This document shows positions 12,761-25,600 of a stretch of 64,000 bases of DNA, piece by piece. Below the pieces are notes generated by a model. That model ran no database searches. It saw nothing but the letters and a program-made list of their open reading frames with translations, and was not told the DNA's origin. Source of the stretch: Dryas octopetala (lineage: Eukaryota > Streptophyta > Magnoliopsida > Rosales > Rosaceae); the NCBI GenBank assembly GCA_963921425.1, contig OY992840.1, positions 8,372,501 through 8,436,500 on the forward strand, in the 5' to 3' direction. Position 1 is the first letter of the stretch. Every line of letters starts with the position of its first letter. A program made the translations under genes and the position numbers.

Positions 12761-14665
12761 TATCGATACTGCTTACAAAACCAACATGCTCTGCAAGACA
12801 CAATGTCTTGTCATACATATATTGAAGCTTACATCTCTTTCTTTCTACTTGAGTGAACTACCAAGGAAAGTAAATGCAGCACTGAATTTGGACAATACAT
12901 ATTTGATATTCAAAGTTCAAAGTTCAAAGCATCAATTTTTGCAAATTTCATTCAAAAAGGATCAGCCCAAAACTTGAATTGCTGGTATATGTTACTATTC
13001 AACAAAATGATCAATACTAATGAGGGCACACAAATTAAGAAAGTGGCTTTCTATCTTAGATATACAAAATTTCTCTGCAGAAGCTAGATTGTAACAAGAA
13101 AGCTAGAACAATCATTAAACAACCAGCTTACCATCAATTCGACAGGCAGCGGCGGCGGTGGACCTCTGGACGTACTGAGGAGACAGAGGGGCCACGGCGA
13201 GATTATACAATGTATTCACATAAATGACATTGTTAGTCTTTTTTATTGAAATAAGTGCGTAAGTGCGTGTACGGTGTACACCACATAGAATTATTATTAT
13301 TATTATTATTATTATTATTTTTTTTTTTTTTTGAGGAATAGCATAAAAATTTCCATTAGAAATCAATAGAAGGCATAACATTGTCTCGGACACCATTGGC
13401 AAGTGGATCACACATCAGCAACTAATAAACCTTATTTTAAAACCACGATGGTCAATTCTTTAAAAAAAAAAAAATCACGATGGTAGGATTAAACAATTAA
13501 AACCACAATATGAAGCAAACCACGAAAATTATACGTGACATTTGGCTATTTTGATATTGTCATGAAAGGGATAGCATGTGCACTGGTAGTGTCAATGTCA
13601 AGTTAATTTCAATTTATTAATTTTATAGAAGAAAAAAATTTTGCAATAAAGAGTTAATATTAAAAATTGAATTGCAATGAATGTCAAAAAATTGATATGA
13701 AAATTACAAATTAACCTTACAAATACTAAGAGAACAACCTGCCCCACTTAAGAAATCAACCTCATATGAAAAAAGAGAATGAACATGTGGCATGCTTTGA
13801 TTGGCAAAGAAGCTACCCCCCTACCCCACCTTGTCGACTTGTACTAGCAAATGGATGTGGCTTCCACGTGAAAATATTATATTGGACCATTTGAAATATA
13901 GTCATTACATGCAGCAGTCCACTTCATTAATGTATATAATTAGTTAATATATATTAATCTATCTAATTAATATATAGCTAGACTATCTAATTAATATATT
14001 TTAATTCTTATGTTGTACCATATACTGTTTTTAAGTCTAAGTTGTAATGTGCTATTTTTTATTACATAAATTATGGTTTTTATTAATATATTTTTTATTT
14101 TATACTTTATAATATGAAATTATGAAATTTAAAATTAGGTGATAATTTAAAATTATTTAAAAATATTAAATATTGGGCTCATTTGAAAAATCTAATTGAG
14201 ATATTTTCATTTTTCAATGGTATAATCTATAAAATAATTAAATTTATAGTTTTTAATTTATAAGAGATTATAAAAAAATATTAAAAAACGTATAGATACT
14301 GACTTATGCAATTGAATTGAACCATGCAACAAAACAGTTTCATCGAGTCAATAATTGACACAATTGAAAAATAGAGGTCAATATGATTGAATTGAATTTC
14401 CATTGACACCCACCATTGCACGTGTTCACTGCCAAATCTCTTTATTTCTATCCAGAACAAGGCAGAAGAAACAAAGCAACGCCAACATAATATTATAAAT
14501 CAGGGTGACTAAATTGCAACCATGAACCAAGTAATGGTTTTCTTGGCAACTCTTTTTTTCTCTTCATTACATAACCGTATTTTGTGTGAAGATCTAAGTT
14601 TGTATTTATTCCTCTCCACTCAAAAATGTAGCCCTAAGCAAATTTACAAGAAACCAAAATGCTTT
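12642..14665. other. Gap between hAT transposase and GNA1
   Basis: Probable 5' leader of the transposase, then AT-rich DNA with a (TTA)n plus poly-T tract at 13290-13332. A very AT-rich stretch lies at 13900-14290. No gene was recognised. A plus-strand frame at 14522-14818 lies partly antisense to GNA1 and has no support. Confidence 0.5.
13290..13332. repeat. (TTA)n / poly-T tract
   Basis: About ten ATT/TTA units followed by more than ten T residues. Confidence 0.95.
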
Positions 14666-15127
14666 TCAAATGAAATACTTCACCATCTGAATTTCTTTCT
14701 GCTTGAAGCCACATTTTTCATAAAATGCTCTATTCTCAACAATACAATCAAGAATCACTTTATAACAACCTGCCGAATGAGCATGGTCTGTGAGGAAATT
14801 AATAACTTTCTTGCCTAACTGCATCCCACGAGCATTGGCATCAACCACAATGTCCTCAATGTGCCCAACTTTGCCACAGTTCCTTATAAACTTCTTTTCA
14901 ATGAACACACTTCCAGTTGCTATAATCTTCCCAAACTGATCATCTTCTATAACACAGATAACATGGTCATCTCCAAGGGAGCTAATCTCTCCAAATCGAT
15001 CTTCAAAATCCTTGTCAGATACAGAATCACATACGGTTAGCTGTTGCAATAGTTGTATGAAACCCTTGCTTTTGTCTGTGATCTCTAATTTTCTAACTTG
15101 GAATTTTTGTACTTCACTGCTTTGCAT
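14666..15127 (-). CDS. GNA1: Glucosamine-6-phosphate N-acetyltransferase
   Basis: GNAT-family enzyme that transfers acetyl from acetyl-CoA to glucosamine-6-phosphate in UDP-GlcNAc synthesis. 153 aa in a single CDS exon, close to the 149 aa of Arabidopsis GNA1. Visible landmarks: RKLEITDKSKGF (12-23), DDHVICVIED (53-62), TGSVFIEKKFIRNCGKVGHIED (71-92), VVDANARGMQLGK with the acetyl-CoA pyrophosphate loop at R100-K106, CYKVILDCIVENRAFYEKCGF (121-141), and the terminal QMVKYFI. All core elements are present. The start codon is the only ATG giving the full family length; an alternative near residue 9 is not available. A 5' UTR intron is possible because the upstream 2 kb is otherwise empty, but I cannot prove it. 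Confidence 0.95.
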   Translation of the reverse strand: MQSSEVQKFQVRKLEITDKSKGFIQLLQQLTVCDSVSDKDFEDRFGEISSLGDDHVICVIEDDQFGKIIATGSVFIEKKFIRNCGKVGHIEDIVVDANARGMQLGKKVINFLTDHAHSAGCYKVILDCIVENRAFYEKCGFKQKEIQMVKYFI

Positions 15128-17328
15128 CTTTTGCAGATTGAGTAGTACTTGTTACCAACTGAAAAGATTCAAATATATCAACATTCAACAAAGAGAAAGA
15201 AATACATTTCCCATTCCTCATAAAGATGATAACATTAATGGGTTTGCTAAAAATTAATTCTAAAGTAGTAGGCTTGTATCTTCAACCCTCACAGTTAAAC
15301 TACCCTAGTTGAATACAATAGTTAAATTTGTGTAATCCATAGCCATCAATAATTCACTGGTTCCTGAGTCCAGTTTTACTGGAGATAGAACTTCTATATT
15401 CTCTTAAACCAACATATTATAAACCCTCTAAATATTGAAAAGAAAATTGGAATTTTACCACCAATCTAAACTTAGAAACGAAAAAGATCTAATGCTATGC
15501 AAAGCAAACACATCCTTACATGCATATACATAATACTGATATATAGGCTTACTGTTTCTTTTCTAAAGAATATCTAGCTTTACCTCTAAAAGCCATTGGG
15601 TTTGGGGTGGAGGAAGCTACTATACCCAGCACTGCAGCCATAGAGATCTATTGGATGAAGCTCGTAATTATATGTTTTACCTCTAAAAGCAACATCCACC
15701 AAGTCTCTATGATTGCCACCAAAGTTTCCTTTTTAATCTGAAAAAAAATAAAAAATAAAAACTCTGGTGCCACCAATACAGACTCTTATAAGAGACTGAT
15801 AAGAACACACTGATGTACAGTCACACCATAATGTTCTTAAGAGACACTCTGATAAGAACACACTCAAATTGAAAATAGATATTTCTCTACATTCTTATCC
15901 ATCTCTTCTCTGCTTACTCATAGAATCTCCTAAGGCATCATCAGTCATGATTGACTTCATAAAATAAGGCATCTCTTCTCTGCTTATTTATACTATTCTC
16001 AATTCAATGACAATAAGTGATAACAAAAATATAATTAAAAAAAAAAAACCAAGGAAGCCAATTGATTTCATAACAGAAAGTAAGAAAAAACACATACACA
16101 TCTTAACATATAAATATAGAATGGTTTGACATCTGACAAATATATTTAAAGTATACATGCATCTCAATAAGCCACATAAGTAGGCAGACTTGAATACTGA
16201 AACTATTATGAAAAAACACTAAAATCCATTAAAATCTCAATTGAATACACCCCCAAGTAACATATCCACTTGCTAATTTCGAATTGAAAATCAAGTGGAC
16301 AGGCAATATACCAAAGATTAGTCCACAGTCTATACCTTATACTTCAACAAATGATCTAATCCGTATACGCATTACTTTTACACTATCAAGTATCAAATGC
16401 TTAGATCATAGGCATATTAAGAGGACCCAGATAGGAGTATTCAGTGGGCATGTTCTCATGTGTTAATCCCATTTGCAACCTAATTCTATAACAGAAGAAC
16501 AAAGCTATAATGTTGAACAGCATAACTGAATCCTTTCCCCTTCTTTATCTTGTGGAAACGAAGTTTCAATAAGTATTGCTATGTTCTAGCATGGACACTT
16601 CTACACTCATTCCAAAATTTTCATTTACAATCTGATAACCATGATTTAGAATTTACACTCAAATGAGTGAACAGAGTTTAGGGCCATTCATTTTTATTTG
16701 TAGTTTGTACTGTGGTTCTTTCGTAATCGGGTTATCAAATTCAAAGCAAAATTCTTTCGTAATCGGGTTATCAAATTCAAAGCAAAATTCCACTACCAAA
16801 AAGAAAACGTTGAAATAAACTAAATAAGCAAAAAAACGAAATTAAAAATTAAAACAAAATTTGAGATTAACGCACCACAGCAAGCAATAAGTTCACATAT
16901 AAGCCGTCATAAACTAGTTAATCATCTTCAAATCATTCAGAACTTGAGACTTTTAGTACTTCAGTCGGTTAAAAAAAAAAAAACAGAGAGAGAGTAGGTT
17001 ATCTGAGTTTTGTTGATGAAACCCAAGAATTAAACTAAATTGAAGGAAAACCCAGTTCAAAAAAGCATAAGAAAAGACAACAGATTAAGAGATCCTCATA
17101 CCCATTTCATCAAACAGCTAGGGCGCAAGGTTCACAAATGCGTTTCATCACAATTAATCAAAGACCAATCAGTCACTGAACCATCAAAGTGAAGTAATTT
17201 AACAAGGAAGAAGCAAAACGAAACTCACAAAATTCCAAACTTTATGGTTGAAGCTCGGAAGGTACCTTGAATGGTGAGCAACAATAGCAGAGCAGACACG
17301 ATTCGAAGGTAGCAGACGATATGCAAAA
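15128..17328. other. Gap between GNA1 and U6
   Basis: Mostly AT-rich, with no recognised gene. It may hold the GNA1 promoter and a spliced 5' leader: a plausible donor (CAAG|GTACCT on the minus strand) lies near 17266. A 36-bp tandem repeat sits at 16716-16787. Confidence 0.45.
16716..16787. repeat. 36-bp perfect tandem duplication
   Basis: The unit starting TTCTTTCGTAATCGGG occurs at 16716-16751 and again, identical, at 16752-16787. Confidence 0.95.
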
Positions 17329-17332
17329 AAAA
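17325..17332 (-). terminator. U6 Pol III T-run terminator
   Basis: Eight consecutive T residues on the minus strand at the U6 3' end. Confidence 0.93.
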
Positions 17333-17378
17333 TTTGGACCATTTCTCGATTTATGCGTGTCATCCTTGCGCAGGGGCC

Positions 17379-17410
<32 letters not shown>

Positions 17411-17430
17411 TCGGATGTCCCCGAAGGGAC
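17329..17430 (-). ncRNA. U6: U6 spliceosomal snRNA
   Basis: The minus strand reads GTCCCTTCGGGGACATCCG at the 5' end, then the invariant ACAGAGAAGATTAGCATGG segment, then the internal stem-loop and GATGACACGCATAAATCGAG, ending GGTCCAAATT and a T8 terminator. The 102-nt length matches plant U6, and no departure from the canonical plant sequence was seen. The ACAGAGA box (5' splice-site pairing) and the AGC triad are intact. Together with a complete promoter this indicates a functional Pol III gene, not a retro-pseudogene. Confidence 0.98.
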
Positions 17431-17452
17431 AAGTTCGTGTGCAAGCTGATAG

Positions 17453-17494
17453 TATATAAACCTTTTACAAACCCTTTGTTTTCCGATGTGGGAT
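17453..17494 (-). promoter_or_regulatory. U6 Pol III promoter: USE and TATA box
   Basis: On the minus strand the upstream sequence element ATCCCACATCG occupies 17494-17484 and a TATA box, TTTATATA, lies at 17460-17453. There are about 23 bp between the elements, and the TATA box is 23-30 bp upstream of the U6 start. This matches the plant RTCCCACATCG consensus and the short USE-TATA spacing known to specify Pol III over Pol II. Confidence 0.95.
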
Positions 17495-19617
17495 TGCCTT
17501 GGCACCACGTTTTGGCTTATTTATAATAAGTTCTTAAGCATACATAGTATTTGTATTCGTCCACTTCTTGTCTTTTGCATATAATGTTCTGTTTTCCTAG
17601 AGCAAAAAAAGTATTCCAATAGATTGCCATAGTATCAATGGAAGGAATTCTTGCCTTTCTTGTCTTTTAACAGTGATGAGTTAGATTAATTAATATTGAA
17701 TATAACAGTGAGAGCTTATATTCAAAAGTATCAGTATAATCCACTTCCATGTATAAACTACTTGAACTAATTTGTTCAAATGTATCAGTGAATGCTTTCA
17801 TCCAAAGATTCCAAACTCTGAAACAATTGTGATGTTATTCCATTTGAAAAGTAGGAAACTAAACTGAGGCGTAAAATCAAAACCTTTTCTTTATTATAAA
17901 TGTGTTTTGTTTTGTTTTGTTTTGTTTTTTCAAAACTATGTAGAATTTATTGGAACCCTGTTGAAACTTGAAACTATGTTCTTTTTTGAAAGCATTTCAT
18001 GAATTTTTTAAGGTAGGAGAGAAGGTGCAGTACTAGTCTGCCAGTCAAACTGTGAATTTGGCAATAACCTTTATGTTAGCAAAGTAATGCTTGATGCGTT
18101 CAATGTCTGGCAGGTTGATCTTGGTTTGTGGAGACTGAAGAATGTGAAAATTCATGCTGATAGATTTAGTGCAATTCAGAGAGAAGTTTGATTGATATCT
18201 TTGTTTTTTCTCATATCGATATTTTCGTTGGCAGATATCAGAAAATTGATTATCGAGTACCCTCATCATTACAAAGTTATTGTGATGCTAATTCAGCAAA
18301 TCAGTAAGTTTCTTTTCAAAGTCTTCTTTTTGTTCTCTTTATTTTTGCTTCAGACTCAAAATTTAGTGTAACAATCAATTGCATACTTTCTAGAAATGCT
18401 AATTTCTTGACCTTTTTTATCTGTTGTGTTTCATACATTTTATTTGATTTCATTATACTTTGTGTGGAAGGACCTTGAATACTTTGCATGGAATTGAGAT
18501 TGTAAGGTGTTTTCATTAAAAAAAAAAAAAAAAGAGATTATAAAGAAAGCAATGCTGACATAATTGAAATTTTTAAAATTCTATTAATGATATTTTTTTA
18601 ATAATTCTTTTTTAGAAGAAAAAACGTTTTTTATCCCCCACAAATTGATCACGTGCAGGTCACGTAACATATTTTAAACGGTAGTTATGACTGAATTGAC
18701 GAAAAATATTTGACTCTAGTACTTAAGTAAACTAAAAATCCTTAATTAGATCATTTTGAATATCACATCCTCAAATAGGGATAACAATAACTCCGATGAG
18801 AAGAAAAAAATTATTTAAAATGCTCGGTGTAGCAATCAAGTTTAAGAAAACATGTAGTGATCAAATTTAGAGTTAATTACATTTACACCCCTTGAGATTT
18901 ATCGACTTTTCACATACATCCCTTAGAGTTTCAATAATTACACATACACCCCCTGAGGTTTTAAAACTGTTACATATAACCTCCTATAGTGAGACGAAAA
19001 TGATAAGAAATTATGCAAAAAAGCATGCTAAGGGATTAAATAGCCTAATAAGATTATTCAAGGTGTAAAGTCCAACCTAAATACAAATATTTTCTTTTTT
19101 ATTTATTTATTTTTTTTCTTTTGTAGGGGTTATATGCAACAGTTTTAAAACTTCATGAGGTGTATGTGTAGTTATTGAAACCCCAAAGGATGTATGTGAA
19201 AAGACGATAAACTTCAAGGGATATAAGCATAACAAATTTAAGAAAACGCAAAATCTTTTTTGTTTGTATTTTTTTTTTATCAATTTCATTTCAATCTATT
19301 ATTTTGGGCTTAGCCTTGATATAGCCATGATCAAGTTTATATCTGACGTTTAAGCCAACACATGCACACCACAATCTGACTGAGCCACCATCACTCTAAA
19401 TTTTGATAAACCGCCCTTGAAAGCAAAGCCTTTAAGATTTCATTTGCTTCAATTTCAATGCTTGACAAATTTGCAGGGAATTTTCGTCTAAAAGAGCTAT
19501 AATTATTTCATCTGAAAGGTTATTTGTGCTTATAATAAAAAGATAATTGCTTAGCTCAAAAGAGTAACAATCTTACAATTGGGATAAAATTTATAAATAA
19601 ATAAAAATGAGTTTGAT
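17495..19617. other. Gap between U6 and CNOT11
   Basis: AT-rich, with no gene recognised. It includes the fold-back element 18872-19233 and A/T homopolymers. Minus-strand frames at 18045-18516 show no family resemblance. The CNOT11 3' UTR would extend left from 19618. Confidence 0.5.
18872..19233. mobile_element. Fold-back (MULE-type) MITE, 362 bp
   Basis: Inverted arms of about 105 bp: the left arm (TTACACCCCTTGAGATTTATCG... CCTCAGG-type text to 18993) pairs with 19126-19233. The centre is AT-rich. Flanks AAATTTAGA (18863-18871) and AAATTTAAG (19234-19242) look like a 9-bp target duplication with two end mismatches. The arm and target-duplication sizes fit non-autonomous Mutator-like elements. 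No coding capacity. Confidence 0.75.
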
Positions 19618-22600
19618 TCATTCCAAAGACTTAAGGAGCCTAAATAGTGCAGCTGCTTCCCTAATCCGCGAGAACTCGATGCAAAAAGCTTGGACTTCAA
19701 TGAAAAGATCCTTAACTGCAAAGACAACCATTGACCAAAGTCAGTAACATTACCAACAGTTTCCGATTTAAGATTTTTTCAAAATGTGACTTTCAGAGTT
19801 CTCCTATAATTACAACAATGTATCCTTCAGCATATAACATGCAATGCAAGTAGATAATCATGAAGAGCACAATTCTTAATGCATATATGATTGCAGCCAC
19901 TGATGTTTGCATGTTGAATCAAAATCAAATGACCAAAATAACAACAGTACACGCTGCACATAAAGAGGGATGACTCTGACCATTGATAATGTCGTTTCGG
20001 ATAAGGCTCTGTAGAAAAACACATACAAGCCTCACAAGTCTGTTCTGCATGTACTTGTCCTGGGAGGAAGAAAAATTTAGATGCCAAGTCCATAAAACAA
20101 AAGAGTCTCGTAATAAGAACAAACATTAAACATTAAATATTAATACCTTAAGAGTAGGACTTTAAATCAAAACAAACGGTTCATTTTGAGCTTGTGCTTC
20201 TTGTCATAGATTTCAAGCATATAGCTCATCAGTTTGATTGTGAAGAATTTGACAAGTGACAAAGTTTTACACTACAATAAAAGCCAAGCCTAATTGAATT
20301 ATAAAAGAGAATTCACGTGCCTATTCAACTTCACTCACAACCACCACCACCACCACCATGCACACTGCACTGACTCACCTGCAGAAGGATAAATTCTTGT
20401 ATACAACCTGCATCTCACAAAACTGGTCACATGACTAACATGTGAGGGGTTCAATGTGAGAGAAGGGTTGTATACAAGATTTTTCTCTACTGAAGCCACC
20501 CAACTGGAGTGGGGAAAAACTCCTAAGAACCCACCACCATGTCCACCCCTAAGAATCTAGCCAGTCTATTAATTATTTCACCAAGAAAACTCCTCCCACT
20601 TTTCTTCATCTCCCAGTTAGTCTCACATGCACAGAACCATCAAATGGAGACATTATCCAAAACACACCTTAACATGTCAGAGTCAACATTTGAATTGTGC
20701 CTTTAGATCTCAGAAAATAGTGAGTAATAACGGTGGCAAGGTGAAGCAAGTACCTTGATGTTCTCACATGATGATATACAATTGGTTATGTACATATGTA
20801 TGAACTCTGAAGGAAGTTCAACTGCTGTTGTAAGCCTGTTCACAACTTCCATTGAGTGCAGACTCATGTCCATATTGACAAGCACTGTAAAGTATCTGTA
20901 AGCAAAAAATGTCTATAATGCATAAAAATCTTGGAAATTGAGGAAGTGGACAGTTTTAAAGCAGAATCACTCTAGAATTAGAGACAGAAATAAATCACAC
21001 AAACCAAAGACATACTCTGCAATTTCAGGGGAATTTATCAACTTAGTGAGAACTTCAACTGCAATAAGGGGATTATTTTCCACCAATTCCTGAAAACAAG
21101 AATTGAGGAATTATACAACAGTAGATTGACTAATACTCATGTTGTTGACTGAGAGTTATGTTACATGAAAACTACCGGTAGCTTTCTTGGTGTCAGCCCA
21201 CAGTGATATACAAGTTTCGGGTCATTTGCCAACTCCAACAAGACTTGCTGGACAATGAAAGGGCAAGCATTGGGTCATCTCTGCCTTCAAAATGACTGAT
21301 GTAACACGATATAAATAAAATAACATGAATTTCTCAGTTTTTCTTTGAGAAGTGAGGTAAAAATGAAGCCTTCAACAAAATATACTTATCATTATTAATT
21401 TATTTTATGAAACACAACTCTTGCAGGTGTCTTTTTTAGAAGGACAGGTTACGAGATACACCAGTCCTTCTAAGAAACACCTGCCATACTCTCTGAACTC
21501 CTCTGCCTAAAGCGGGTTCTACAAAAGAAAGCAGCCTTGTCTGCCTGAAACGGCTTTAAATCAACCTTGAAGTAGACCCAATTGGATAGGGCTTCTTTTA
21601 TTTTCCCCCATTCATCAGAGAGTTTCTTTCTATTGCAATTTTCTTTTATAAGAAACAGACTTTATTCAATAAATTCAAGAGAACACAAATTACACCAGTG
21701 GGAAGAAGTCCACTTACAAAACCAGTGCATACAAAGCTATTCTATCTATAACCATAGACAAAAACAAAGAAACAAGGAAATTTCCCAGAAGATCAGCAAA
21801 GTGCAGCTCCCAACCCATGAATAATGAAGAACGAAATATCTCTAAATTCATTAGAATTATTGGAAACCAAAGCCGAATAACACACCCTCCCACAATAACA
21901 CCACCTCCTTCACATTTTTTCAAAAATACTGGAGTTTTTTTCTAACCAACTACCCAAAAAAAAAAAAAAAAAGCCACAAAACAACAATTCCATAAAGCTT
22001 TTTTCCTTTTGTCTCCCAATGTTTCTCGACAAAAATTTTAACACAAGAAGCTGTAATCGTCCAACTCAATCTCAGCTCGAAAAAGAGCTTATTCCACAAT
22101 GAGCCCACTATTGGGCAATGGAGGAAAATATAATCAATATTCTCTGCTCCCTTTTTACACACTAACCAAGAGGTTAAGATACAAACATTAGGCTATTTTC
22201 GTTGAATAACATTGCAAGTATTGATCATCACATGAACAAAATTCCAAACCAAAATCTGTACCTTACAAGGTACCTTAGCCTTCTAAATCAATTCGGATGG
22301 TTGAATAGGGGTAACATGGTTGATAAATATTCACAGCTCCCTTAGCTTTCTAGTGCAAGTTACCTACTGCCGTATTCACAAAATATTATACTATTTTATT
22401 CATGCACGTACCAGAACCAACCACCAGACAATCTCACACTAAATTTTAGGACCCACATCAGCCAATGAGAAAGACACATGACAACTTCGATATGGAAAGA
22501 TTGATTCAGTCAACATTTGGACTGACATAGAAATATACATGCATACTTATAAAAACTGGTTATATTATTAATACTATATCATATATTATATATCATACAA

Positions 22601-25600
22601 ATATATATCAGCACCTCTTGTTGTGCAGGCGCAAGTGGTCCCTTCAAAGCCTTTGCAATTAAATCCCGTACAGCTGCCCCTCTGCTAGTATCAACACACA
22701 TACCATCATCCCATAAAATTTCATGATTGTCAACTTGGTTGAGCCACAGTAGCTGAAAAAGGTTTTACAAGCATAAATAAAGTAAACAAGTAATCTATAA
22801 AATTAATCTAAATACAAACCCTTATGTCTTACTTCTTCGTCTTGAAAAGGGAGTCTTGGTGGTACGGGCCTCCACCAGTGAGGACTTAACCCTTCCAACT
22901 CTAAATTGGACAGCAAGCCAAGCACCGTCTCGTCTCTATCACCAGAACCAAGTTTAGGTTTTTCTCCAGGATGTAGATCAAACCTATATGATGATCCTTG
23001 ATGTCAAATGCAGAAGAAGCAAAGAAGAAAAAACAATCTATTGTCAAGGATCATACTCGAATGAGTTAGCATCACAACCACGAGGAACATCAGGATCTGC
23101 TACCACATTTTTAACTGAACCATCCTTAAGTGGAGAATTATCTGGTTCTGGCTGGACTTTATCAGCATACTGCTGTTGCAACTGTTCATGCTGAGGGAAA
23201 GCCTGAAAGTGAGGACAATTGAAAAATATCAATTAAGATAATACACTAAGAATGCATCTCACCACATATCAAAAAAATCCCTGATGAAATGAGGATCCTT
23301 CATAAGCTAGAAAATTGTAAAATTTGCGTAGCTACACATCACTTACGTGCACTGAAGGATCAAAATTTTTGATGTAATCTGAAGGAGACTGTTTAAGAAG
23401 CTGCAACAGAGGAACCTCCTTCAGATATTCATAATCTTGAAAAGAAACGTCCAAAATATGATGATGAGGCAGTAATGAAATAAAGTTGGATAAATCAATG
23501 GAGCTTATCACAGTTCACAGGAGTGGAGAAAATGGTTTCAGATACTAACATTTTATTTACATAATACTACAAATATCAAAGCCACCTACTAACAAAAAAA
23601 CACATCCTCCATATAGAAAGAACCAATGATGATAAACCTGACATATTGGACAAGAATGCAAGAGCTCATCCATCAAATTTATTTAGAAATATAAAAGGTG
23701 GTTTGCATCCATATTAAAAAGTTGGAAAATCAGTTCTCTGCCAAAAAGTATTACTTGAATGATTCTGAAATACATGAGGCAAGTAGGCAACATACATACA
23801 TACATACAAAGAAAACTGCAACAAAGAAAGCTCCTGAAATTTGTACCACTGCATCGAGGGGAAGGCAAAGAGAAGGTTGCAGGTTACACTTTACAGTAGT
23901 GTAGTACATGATGTCTGATACTAACAGTTTACACTACATATACAACAAGTATCATTTTACTACATGCTAACAAAGAAAAATCCAAAATCTAACCATTGGG
24001 GCGGGGGTGTCAGGTAAACACATAGACGTACATATAGGATATCTAGGAAATTCTAACTCATAAAAGTTGCTAATTACCCTAAGGAGCGCATACATCCAAT
24101 AGGTTAGGGTCAATTTCATTGTAATGATCTTAATCGAGAAACATTTATAGGGGAAAAGAACAAGATTACAAAATTGGTGTTAGTTTGCAGTTTTAAGTCA
24201 CATACACACAAAGATAAGAAAATTTGTATAGAACTAAATCAACAACATAATTTAACTTCACAAATCAAAAAGCTAAACAAAGAATGTAGAACCTCTTTGC
24301 CACTACATGAGCCATCAGAGCCAAATAGCTGTAATAGCTGCAAAACAAATGCCCTCTCGTATTTTTCAGCTTCAACATCACATGCAGCCTGTAACCCAAG
24401 AGTAGAAAGCACACAAAAGATGAAGTAATTGTACCATCAAGAAAGACAAATTAAGAGCCAAACTGCACTGCTAAGCACAGACATAAGGATGCATTTACTA
24501 CCCCCCCCCCCCCCAAAAAAAAAAAAAAAAAAAAGCAAATGCCAGCTCCAACAGAAAACATTCAACAATTTAATTAGGATAAAAGATTAACAAGATTATC
24601 AGCAAGATTCGAGATGTTCAAAGAATTCAGTGTCACTTTTGTTTATATTGGTGATAGAACCATCCATGATCCAACTAGTAAAAAGATAAATCATTTGAAA
24701 CCACAAGCTCATCAAAATTTTTCATAGTTTCATATTTACATTCTCAAAGCTGACACTAATCTAGTAATATATTCATATAAAATTCTGAACTCAATACTGT
24801 AAGTTATAGTTGCAGAATTGAACTCAATGGCCCTATAGGTGATTCGGTAAAACCTTATAATTTAGCAATCATGGGTCTCAAACCAAATATTTTTTTACAT
24901 ATCTAGCTAAAGTTCGTTAAAACAAAAAAAATAAATAAACATCAAAGGTGTCAAGTTAAGCTTTCTATTTTAATAACCTTTAGGGTGATCAATAGAACTC
25001 CATAGAATGGTGAAAATTAACAGCTGTTTAAGTCACATAATGAAGAAATATGATTGTCCTGGACAGTTCAAAAATAAAAAATAAATGAATAACAGGTGTA
25101 AATAGACTGCTTAGTTGAGTTGAGTTCTTTCTTTTTCAGCCATCATATGAGTATTCTCTTTGTTTTGGGATTTTATGGTCACCATTTAAATCACAACTTC
25201 CAATGGTTGTACTGTAAACCCACTATTCAAAATGCCAAACAAAACAAGTTCGAAACTTGTTTGGGTGATTTAATCGCTATGGATATATTAAACCCAGATA
25301 CCAAAGTGTATTCAATTATCAAAACTAATGAACTATCAACGCAAGAGTGACAACAACAAAACAATGCTTACGTTTATAATTAAACTTATGAACGGATTCG
25401 CAGAAGGTTTCTGGGTAGAATAAGCATGATGAAGAATAGCGAATGCAATCAAACGTTGAGTGGAACTCAGCATCTTCTTCTCCTGAGTAGTACATAGCAT
25501 CCAAACAAGTTAGAATCGTACATCATAGCACATATCTCACAAAACCCAACAGCTAAAACATGAAATATGGATACCCAATTGCATATAAACCCTAAGGGAT

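Noticed and set aside
14522-14818. Plus-strand frame of 98 codons
   Set aside because: Partly antisense to GNA1, with no family resemblance.
17242-17508. Minus-strand frame of 88 codons
   Set aside because: It overlaps the U6 snRNA and its promoter, so it is a shadow of a non-coding gene.
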